Below are positions 1 to 5,579 of a stretch of 6,452 bases of DNA, one piece after another; the stretch's first letter is position 1, and every line of letters starts with the position of its first letter. This stretch comes from an uncultured Clostridia bacterium (lineage in GTDB: Bacteria; Bacillota; Clostridia; TANB77; CAG-508). A program made the translations under genes and the position numbers. The notes beneath the pieces were generated by a model. That model saw only the letters and a program-made list of their open reading frames with translations. It was not told where the DNA came from and did not search any database. The stretch is from NCBI GenBank assembly GCA_947623615.1, contig CANQHH010000075.1, forward strand, positions 1-6,452, given 5' to 3'.

Positions 1-666
1 AAATCAATTTCTCAAATGAATGAGATAAAAAGAATAAATAATGAATTATCTGATACATATGGGAGACTAGAAAAAGCATATTTAGATAGTGTAGAAACTC
101 TTAGATATACTGTTGAAGCCAAAGACCCATACACCAAAGGTCATTCAGATAGAGTATCAGAATATTCTGTTTTAATAGGCAAGCAACTTAATCTACCAGA
201 AGAAGAAATAAAAACATTAAGAGTTGGCGGTTTATTCCATGATATTGGAAAAATAGGTATTCCTGACAGTATCCTGTTGAAAGATACTATTCTTACAGAT
301 GATGAATATTCACAGATAAAAAATCATCCTTCTATAGGTGCACATATTTTGTGCGATGCAGAAGTTTTTAAAGATATTATTCCAATTGTTAAACATCACC
401 ATGAAAGATTTGATGGAAATGGATATCCTGGAAAATTAAAAGGAGATGAAATTCCATATCTCGCTAGAATTACTACTGTAGCAGATACATTTGATGCGAT
501 GACATCTAAAAGAACATACAGAAATGCTTTACCTTTAGATTTTGTTAAAGGTGAAATACAAAAATGTTCTGGAACTCAGTTTGATCCAGAAATAGCAAAA
601 GTATTTTTAGATATATTAAACAATCATTACGACAAGGTACAAGAAATACAAGAAAAATATAAATAA
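1..666 (+). CDS. HD-GYP domain cyclic-di-GMP phosphodiesterase, C-terminal part (5' end outside window)
   Basis: HD-GYP proteins hydrolyse the second messenger cyclic di-GMP (to pGpG or GMP) at a metal centre in the cytoplasm. The frame is open from base 1 to the TAA at 664-666. The first ATG (16-18) has no Shine-Dalgarno site in the 15 bases before it, so it is probably internal and the protein probably starts outside the window. Counting from that Met, residues 1-30 look like a helical linker, as often follows a GAF, PAS or receiver domain. The catalytic domain follows: E34 and GHS (H43), LFHDIGKIG (H75, D76, K79), NHP (H104), a KHHHE block (H127-H129), GNGYPG (GYP at 136-138) and VADTFDAM (D157). 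All signature residues are present, so an active enzyme is expected. The sensor part is missing, so the input signal is unknown. It converges on tex and shares a terminator with it. Hydrolysis of another cyclic dinucleotide cannot be excluded. Confidence 0.93.
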   Translation, partial: KSISQMNEIKRINNELSDTYGRLEKAYLDSVETLRYTVEAKDPYTKGHSDRVSEYSVLIGKQLNLPEEEIKTLRVGGLFHDIGKIGIPDSILLKDTILTDDEYSQIKNHPSIGAHILCDAEVFKDIIPIVKHHHERFDGNGYPGKLKGDEIPYLARITTVADTFDAMTSKRTYRNALPLDFVKGEIQKCSGTQFDPEIAKVFLDILNNHYDKVQEIQEKYK

Positions 667-704
667 TACCTTTCGCCATACGGCTGATTTGTTTCGTAGG
701 TAAT

Positions 705-748
705 AAAAAAAAGTATTGATATTAAAATAAATTTATCAATACTTTTTT
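705..748. terminator. Bidirectional rho-independent terminator between the HD-GYP gene and tex
   Basis: A perfect 15-bp inverted repeat pairs 707-721 (AAAAAAGTATTGATA) with 734-748, leaving a 12-nt loop. The A-run at 705-712 and the T-run at 743-748 supply a U-tract for transcripts from either side. It sits 38 bp past the HD-GYP stop and 18 bp past the tex stop, between convergent genes, so it can serve both. The stem has few G-C pairs, which fits an AT-rich genome but makes its strength uncertain. Confidence 0.85.
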
Positions 749-766
749 AGTTTAATCTTTACAAAT

Positions 767-2956
767 TTAAATTTTCATACTTAATTTTACTTTTTGTCTT
801 TCCTTGTCTATTCCTATTACCTTTACTTTTACAATATCTCCAACAGATACCACATCTGACGGATTTTTTACAAAACCATTACTTAATTCTGAAATATGAA
901 CTAACCCATCATGTTTTACACCAATATCAACAAATGCTCCAAAATCTGTTACATTCCTTACTGTACCTGTTAATATTTGGTCTTCCTGTAAATCATCAAA
1001 ATTTAATACATCACTTCTTAATACAGGTTTTGGCATCTCCTCTCTTGGATCCCTTCCTGGCTTTGATAGTTCCTGTATAATATCCTTCAAAGTAGGCTCA
1101 CCCACATTCAATTTAGTTGCAGTTTCTTTTATATCTAATTTAGATAAATTATCTTTTATTTCGTTTAATTTATTTCCATCTTTTAAGTCATTTTTATCAT
1201 ACCCTATTTGCTGTAATAATTTTTCTGTTATTTCATAACTTTCCGGATGAACCCCTGTTACCTCTAGTGGATTATTTCCGTCATATATTCTGATAAATCC
1301 TGCACATTGTTCAAATGCTGTTTTACCCAATTTTGAAACCTTTAAAAGTTCTTTTCTTTCTTTTATTTTTCCATTTTCATCTCTATATTTAACTATATTA
1401 TTTGCTACAGTTTTATTAATTCCAGATACATATGATAATAATGAAGGTGTTGCAGTATTTACATCAACTCCAACTTTATTAACTGCATCTTCTACAACTC
1501 CTGTAAGACTTTCAGACAATTTTTTCTGATTAACATCATGCTGATATTGACCAACTCCTATTGATTTTGGATCTATTTTTACAAGCTCTGCTAATGGATC
1601 TTGTAATCTTCTAGCAATAGAAATTGCTCCTCTTAATGATACATTTATATCTGGATACTCTTCTGTTGCAAGTTTAGATGCAGAATATACAGATGCTCCT
1701 GCCTCAGAAACAATTGCATAATGAACATCCATTCCTAAATTTTCTTTTGCTTGTTTTATTACATCTGAGACAAAAATTTCTGATTCTCTTGACGCTGTTC
1801 CATTTCCTATTGCAAACATATTAACATCATATTTTTTTATTAAATCTAATAAAACTTTTGCTGATTTTTCAACATCATTTTGTGGTTCTGTAGGATATAT
1901 AGTAGTTGTTTCTAGCACTTTTCCTGTCTCATCTATTACAGCAATTTTACAACCTGTTCTATATGCTGGGTCAAAGCCTATTACTGTTAAATTTTTAATA
2001 GGCGCACCTAATAATAATTGTTTAGCATTTTTTCCAAAAACACTTATTGCTTTTTCTTCTGCTTTTTCAGTTAAATCAGAACGAATTTCTCTATCTATTG
2101 AAGGTTCTATTAACCTTTTCCAACTATCCAAAATTGTATCTTTTAAATAATTAGTAAATTGTGTCTCACCTTTTATTACATCTTTTTCTATAAAATATAT
2201 AATTTTTTCTTCTGGCTTATCTATTTTTACCTTTAAAAATTCTTCCTTTTCTCCTCTATTTATTGCTAAAATTCTATGACTTGGTAATCTATTTATTCCT
2301 TCTGAAAAATCATAATACATTTCATAACTTGACTTCTCATCCTCTTTTGAAGCTTTTGTTACAATAACCGCTTCTCTATAACAATATTTTTTTATTTGTT
2401 TCCTATAATCTGCATTATCCGAAATATTTTCTGCAATAATATCTAACGCTCCTCCAATTGCTTCCGAAATATCTGCAACAATTTTATCTTTTGGAGTGTC
2501 ACTATCCACAGTTTCCACATTTGTTACAAATTCCTGTGCAATTTCTTCTATCGGCCTTGTTTCTTTTTGTTCATATATAATTTGTGCAAGTGGCTCTAAG
2601 CCTTTGGCTTTTGCAATAGTTGCTCTTGTTTTCTTTTTTTGTTTATATGGTCTATATATATCTTCCACTTCTGCTAAAGTTTGTGCATTTTCAATATCAT
2701 TTAATAATTCATCTGTCATTTTTCCTTGTTCTTCTATAGATTTTATTACTTCCTGTTTTCTATTTTCTAAATTTCGCAAATATTTTAATCTATCGTCAAA
2801 CTGTCTTAATGTTTCATCAGAAAGACCTCCTGTTACCTCTTTTCTATATCTAGCAATAAATGGTATTGTATTTCCTTCATCTATTAAATTTATCGTTTTC
2901 TCTACCTGCACTTGTTTTATGTTTAATTCTTCTGAAATTATTTGTATAATATTCAT
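767..2956 (-). CDS. tex: Tex family transcription accessory protein (S1 RNA-binding domain)
   Basis: Tex is a widely conserved cytoplasmic nucleic-acid-binding protein related to eukaryotic Spt6. It affects transcription, and in some bacteria virulence gene expression, but its exact biochemical role is unsettled. At 729 aa this copy is full length for Firmicutes. The N-terminal helical domain (about 1-190) carries the family motif around DEGNTIPFIARYRKE (26-40). A YqgF/RNase H-like domain (about 322-450) begins GFDPAYRTGCK (327-337), and SEAGASVYSAS lies at 417-427. Helix-hairpin-helix motifs follow (about 495-560), with PGRDPREEMP at 633-642. A C-terminal S1 domain (about 657-729) includes GTVRNVTDFGAFVDIG. 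The ATG is supported by AAAGGAG seven bases upstream and by the usual family N-terminus. The gene stands alone, diverges from the DUF975 gene, and ends at a shared terminator. No truncation or frameshift is seen. Confidence 0.97.
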   Translation of the reverse strand: MNIIQIISEELNIKQVQVEKTINLIDEGNTIPFIARYRKEVTGGLSDETLRQFDDRLKYLRNLENRKQEVIKSIEEQGKMTDELLNDIENAQTLAEVEDIYRPYKQKKKTRATIAKAKGLEPLAQIIYEQKETRPIEEIAQEFVTNVETVDSDTPKDKIVADISEAIGGALDIIAENISDNADYRKQIKKYCYREAVIVTKASKEDEKSSYEMYYDFSEGINRLPSHRILAINRGEKEEFLKVKIDKPEEKIIYFIEKDVIKGETQFTNYLKDTILDSWKRLIEPSIDREIRSDLTEKAEEKAISVFGKNAKQLLLGAPIKNLTVIGFDPAYRTGCKIAVIDETGKVLETTTIYPTEPQNDVEKSAKVLLDLIKKYDVNMFAIGNGTASRESEIFVSDVIKQAKENLGMDVHYAIVSEAGASVYSASKLATEEYPDINVSLRGAISIARRLQDPLAELVKIDPKSIGVGQYQHDVNQKKLSESLTGVVEDAVNKVGVDVNTATPSLLSYVSGINKTVANNIVKYRDENGKIKERKELLKVSKLGKTAFEQCAGFIRIYDGNNPLEVTGVHPESYEITEKLLQQIGYDKNDLKDGNKLNEIKDNLSKLDIKETATKLNVGEPTLKDIIQELSKPGRDPREEMPKPVLRSDVLNFDDLQEDQILTGTVRNVTDFGAFVDIGVKHDGLVHISELSNGFVKNPSDVVSVGDIVKVKVIGIDKERQKVKLSMKI

Positions 2957-2963
2957 CCATATT

Positions 2964-2970
2964 CTCCTTT
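2964..2970 (-). promoter_or_regulatory. Ribosome binding site of tex
   Basis: On the minus strand AAAGGAG lies seven bases before the ATG at 2956-2954. This spacing is good and fixes the start of tex. Confidence 0.8.
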
Positions 2971-2977
2971 TTTCGTC

Positions 2978-3006
2978 ATTTTATTACAATTTAATTGACT
3001 TGTAAC
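2978..3006 (-). promoter_or_regulatory. Candidate sigma-A-type promoter of tex
   Basis: Read on the minus strand, a -35 GTTACA (3006-3001, four of six to TTGACA) is followed after 17 bases by a -10 TAAAAT (2983-2978, five of six to TATAAT). The transcript would start near 2971, giving a leader of only about 15 bases that still contains the Shine-Dalgarno site. AT-rich DNA gives many such matches, so this is a moderate call. Confidence 0.4.
2984..3005. promoter_or_regulatory. Operator-like inverted repeat TTACAA-N10-TTGTAA
   Basis: TTACAA at 2984-2989 and its exact reverse complement TTGTAA at 3000-3005 frame a 10-bp spacer, giving one 22-bp site. A smaller palindrome, CAATTTAATTG (2987-2997), overlaps it. 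The site covers the abutting -35 boxes of the two candidate divergent promoters, where a dimeric regulator could control both genes. No regulator gene is adjacent, and such palindromes arise by chance in AT-rich DNA. Confidence 0.3.
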
Positions 3007-3023
3007 TTTTTTTAATATATCAT
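2995..3023 (+). promoter_or_regulatory. Candidate sigma-A-type promoter of the DUF975 gene
   Basis: TTGACT (2995-3000, five of six to TTGACA), a 17-base spacer and TATCAT (3018-3023, five of six to TATAAT) make a good housekeeping promoter. The start would be near 3030, with a leader of about 26 bases that contains the Shine-Dalgarno site. Its -35 box directly abuts the proposed tex -35 box on the other strand. Confidence 0.6.
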
Positions 3024-3040
3024 ATTATTATCAAAAAAGA

Positions 3041-3049
3041 AAGGGGGAG
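3041..3049 (+). promoter_or_regulatory. Ribosome binding site of the DUF975 gene
   Basis: The purine block AAGGGGGAG ends six bases before the ATG at 3056-3058. It is an off-consensus, G-rich form of AAGGAGG, but its position is right and it supports the chosen start. Confidence 0.75.
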
Positions 3050-3055
3050 TTTGTT

Positions 3056-3880
3056 ATGAGGTCATCAGATTTTAGAAAAACTGCTAGAGAGAAACTAGCT
3101 GGCAAATGGGGTACTGTCGCTGTAATATCACTTCTATATTCTCTTGTATCCTTTATTTTAACGGTTATTGAAAATTCAATTTCTGAAGATTTTTCTTCAT
3201 TCTTTTCACTAATCGAATATGTAATAGAAATACCACTTGCTTTTGGATTACTAATTTCTTTCTTAAAAATTTATAATGGTGAAAGTGTAGGTTCTTTTGA
3301 TTTCTTTACAGAAGGTTTTAGTAATTTCAAAAGATCTTGGCTTTTAGCTTTAAACACAGCATTAAAAATGATTTTACCAGTTGTTTTATTTATAATCTCT
3401 TTGATAATTGCTGTTGTTTCAGGTGTTGGTTCTGTTGTTTATAACTCAGCTAGAGTTAGCTCTCTTGGTAGTTCTGCATCAGTCGGATTTCCATTTATAT
3501 CACTTATACTTCTATTAGTATCATTAGCCGCATTTGTTTGGATAATCGTAAAATCATATAATTATGCATTATCAAATTTAATAGGTATCGAACATCCTGA
3601 AATGTCTGCCAAAGAAGCTGTTGAAGCAAGTGCTAATATTATGAATGGAAATAAAGGTAAATTATTCTGCTTACAATTTTCATTCATCGGTTGGGCTATA
3701 CTTTCAGCACTATCATTTGGAATTGGTGTATTATGGCTATTACCATATGTACAATTTGCAGTAATAGCATTTTACAAACATTTATCAGGTGATAATAGTA
3801 ATGCAGCACCAGTTGAATCACCAATCGAAACAAATGCCAACAATATGAATAATATTAATAATGGTAACTCAAATGAATAA
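3056..3880 (+). CDS. DUF975 family polytopic membrane protein, function unknown
   Basis: This 274-aa integral membrane protein belongs to the DUF975 family of Firmicutes, which has no established function. The N-terminus shows the family pattern: a basic helix (SSDFRKTAREKLAGKWG, 3-19) leading into a first hydrophobic segment (about 19-38). Further hydrophobic segments lie at about 50-72, 101-125, 144-167 and 205-240; the last is long enough to cross the membrane twice. The strongest family block is MSAKEAVEASANIMNGNKGKLF (183-204, interrupted here only for naming) followed by SFIGWAILSALSFGIGVLWL (209-228) and a short AFYKHL. No cleavable signal peptide is evident. The C-terminal 28 residues are a soluble, Asn-rich tail (11 Asn). 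The gene has its own promoter and terminator and is transcribed alone, so context gives no role. Confidence 0.88.
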   Translation: MRSSDFRKTAREKLAGKWGTVAVISLLYSLVSFILTVIENSISEDFSSFFSLIEYVIEIPLAFGLLISFLKIYNGESVGSFDFFTEGFSNFKRSWLLALNTALKMILPVVLFIISLIIAVVSGVGSVVYNSARVSSLGSSASVGFPFISLILLLVSLAAFVWIIVKSYNYALSNLIGIEHPEMSAKEAVEASANIMNGNKGKLFCLQFSFIGWAILSALSFGIGVLWLLPYVQFAVIAFYKHLSGDNSNAAPVESPIETNANNMNNINNGNSNE

Positions 3881-3884
3881 AATT

Positions 3885-3915
3885 TAAAAGAGACTTTTTA
3901 AAGCCTCTTTTATTT
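3885..3915. terminator. Bidirectional rho-independent terminator between the DUF975 and ABC-F genes
   Basis: The stem pairs 3885-3896 (TAAAAGAGACTT) with 3901-3912, with one internal A-C mismatch and a four-base loop. The arms carry an A-run and a T-run (TTTTATTT, 3908-3915), so the structure can end transcripts in both directions. It begins five bases after the DUF975 stop and lies just beyond the ABC-F stop, between convergent genes. Confidence 0.8.
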
Positions 3916-3925
3916 ACCCTATAAA

Positions 3926-5506
3926 TTATTCTATTCCTAAATATTCGTTATATGTTATTTCTCTATCTACTAATTTATCCTTTTTTATATCAATTATTCT
4001 ATTAGCAACCGTTTGTGTTAATTGATGGTCATGTGATGTAAATAATAGAATTCCTTTATATTTTTCCATTCCTTCATTTAAAGCAGTAATACTTTCCATA
4101 TCCAAATGGTTTGTTGGTTCATCAAATATTAGCAAATTAGCACCTGATAACATTAATTTTGAAAGAACACATCTTACCCTTTCTCCTCCTGATAAAACAT
4201 TAACATTTTTAAGTGCTTCTTCTCCAGAAAATAGCATTCTTCCTAAAAAGCTTCTTACATATGTTTCATCTGGATCTTTAGAATACCCTCTTAGCCAATC
4301 TGTAATTGAAATATCTGATTCAAATAAATAGCTATTATCTTTTGGGAAATAATTTGATGTAATTGTTGTTCCCCATACAATCTCACCTGAATCTGCTTCT
4401 AATTCACCTGATATTATTTGAAACAATACCGTAATAGCATTTTCATTATCTGCAAGAAAGGCAATTTTATCATTAGGTTTTACTGTAAAACTAACATTGT
4501 CTAATACTTTTTCTCCATTTATAGTTTTTGAAACATTTTTTATTTGTAAAATTTCTTTACCAGGCTCTCTATCTGGTTTAAAATCGATATATGGATATCT
4601 TCTATTTGAAGGTTTTATTTCATCCAACTGTATCTTTTCTAGAGTCTTTTTCCTTGAGGTTGCTTGTTTAGACTTTGAAGCATTAGCACTAAATCTAGCG
4701 ATAAAATCTTGTAGTTCTTTTATTTTATCTTCTTTCTTTTTGTTTGCTTCTTTCATCTGTTTTAATGCTAACTGACTTGACTCATACCAGAAATCATAAT
4801 TTCCTGGATAAACCTTTATTTTTCCAAAATCAACATCTGCTATATGTGTACAAACTTTGTTTAAAAAATATCTATCATGTGATACAACTATTACAGTGTT
4901 TTCAAAATTTATTAAAAATTCTTCTAACCAACTTATGCTTTTTAAATCTAAATCATTTGTAGGCTCGTCCAATAATAATATATCTGGATTACCAAAAAGT
5001 GCTTGTGCTAAAAGAACCTTTACTTTTTCTTTTGGTTCCAATTCACTCATTAATTTATAATGTTTATCTGGTTCTATTCCTAAATCATTTAAAAGTACTG
5101 CAGCATCTGATTCTGCATTCCAACCATCAAGTTCAGCAAACCTTTCTTCAAGCTTTGCAGCCTTCATTCCATCTTCCTCTGAAAAATCTGGTTTAGCATA
5201 TATACTATCTTTTTCCTGCATAATATTATATAATTCTTCATTTCCCATTATAACTGTATTAATTACACTATATTCTTCATAAGCAAAGTGATCTTGCTTT
5301 AATACAGATATTCTTTCTGATTTTTCCTTAGAAACCTCCCCTTTGCTTGGTTCCAATTCTCCTGATAACACCTTTAAAAAAGTAGATTTACCAGCTCCAT
5401 TTGCACCAATTATTCCATAACAGCACCCTTTATTAAACTTAATATTCACATCCTCAAACAATGTTCTCTTTCCAAACCTAATAGTAACTCCTGTCGTAGT
5501 AAGCAT
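3926..5506 (-). CDS. ABC-F family ATP-binding protein, YkpA/YbiT type
   Basis: ABC-F proteins are soluble, twin-ATPase proteins without membrane domains that bind the ribosome, typically near the E site, and act on translation. Some give antibiotic resistance, but this subgroup is usually regarded as housekeeping. At 526 aa the length is normal. NBD1 has Walker A GANGAGKST (34-42), Q71, Walker B ILLLDEPTND (176-185) and H210. Its signature is degenerate: SELEPKEKVK (154-163) instead of LSGG. A linker of about 245-310, Lys-rich with ARFSANASKSKQATSRKK (270-287), is the interdomain arm. NBD2 has a degenerate Walker A (LADNENAIT, 351-359), an intact LSGGE (438-442), Walker B LLIFDEPTNHLD (458-469) and H492. 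The ATG has AGGAGGT just upstream, and the N-terminus matches the family. It lies 73 bp downstream of the corA-like gene on the same strand, and no clear promoter is visible in the gap. Confidence 0.95.
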   Translation of the reverse strand: MLTTTGVTIRFGKRTLFEDVNIKFNKGCCYGIIGANGAGKSTFLKVLSGELEPSKGEVSKEKSERISVLKQDHFAYEEYSVINTVIMGNEELYNIMQEKDSIYAKPDFSEEDGMKAAKLEERFAELDGWNAESDAAVLLNDLGIEPDKHYKLMSELEPKEKVKVLLAQALFGNPDILLLDEPTNDLDLKSISWLEEFLINFENTVIVVSHDRYFLNKVCTHIADVDFGKIKVYPGNYDFWYESSQLALKQMKEANKKKEDKIKELQDFIARFSANASKSKQATSRKKTLEKIQLDEIKPSNRRYPYIDFKPDREPGKEILQIKNVSKTINGEKVLDNVSFTVKPNDKIAFLADNENAITVLFQIISGELEADSGEIVWGTTITSNYFPKDNSYLFESDISITDWLRGYSKDPDETYVRSFLGRMLFSGEEALKNVNVLSGGERVRCVLSKLMLSGANLLIFDEPTNHLDMESITALNEGMEKYKGILLFTSHDHQLTQTVANRIIDIKKDKLVDREITYNEYLGIE

Positions 5507-5510
5507 TTTT

Positions 5511-5517
5511 ACCTCCT
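5511..5517 (-). promoter_or_regulatory. Ribosome binding site of the ABC-F gene
   Basis: On the minus strand AGGAGGT, a near-perfect anti-16S match, lies four bases before the ATG at 5506-5504. Spacing from GGAGG to the ATG is five bases, slightly short but functional. It supports the start. Confidence 0.8.
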
Positions 5518-5520
5518 TTT

Positions 5521-5575
5521 TTTGGGGACAGACCCTTTTTCCTTTTTTTTAGGATTTAGGGACAGGTCTCACCTC
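5521..5575. repeat. Pair of (A/G)GGGACAG repeats in the corA/ABC-F gap, possible REP-like element
   Basis: TTTGGGGACAG (5521-5531) recurs as TTTAGGGACAG (5555-5565), ten of eleven bases identical, 34 bp apart. The sequence after each copy is complementary: AGACC (5530-5534) can pair with GGTCT (5565-5569), and between them TCCT (5540-5543) can pair with AGGA (5551-5554), so a weak nested hairpin is possible. It is locally more GC-rich than its surroundings. From memory, GGGGACAGAC-type intergenic repeats recur in many genomes and are often linked to IS200-like (RAYT) transposases, but no transposase is present here. Whether it is repeated elsewhere cannot be seen from this window. Confidence 0.5.
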
Positions 5576-5579
5576 GTAT

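Noticed and set aside
16..18. ATG at 16 as the true start of a short stand-alone HD-GYP protein
   Set aside because: No ribosome binding site precedes it, the frame is open to base 1, and the start of the visible protein looks like a linker helix from an upstream domain. A stand-alone form cannot be fully excluded without the sequence to the left.
2496..3005. Open frame of 169 codons on the plus strand, opposite the start of tex
   Set aside because: It is antisense to the well-supported tex N-terminus and ends in the promoter region. It has no ribosome binding site. Its composition (many Ser, Phe, Ile, Cys) is what the reverse strand of an AT-rich gene gives.
3024..3055. Riboswitch or attenuator in the DUF975 leader
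   Set aside because: The predicted leader is only about 26 bases and contains little beyond the ribosome binding site.
4497..5196. Four short overlapping open frames on the plus strand
   Set aside because: All lie opposite the ABC-F coding sequence, overlap one another in different frames, and match no family. They are reverse-strand shadows.
5521..5575. CRISPR-like or terminator reading of the repeat pair
   Set aside because: There are only two 11-bp copies, far below a CRISPR repeat. On the minus strand the weak hairpin is followed by A-runs, not T-runs, so it does not look like a terminator for the corA-like gene.
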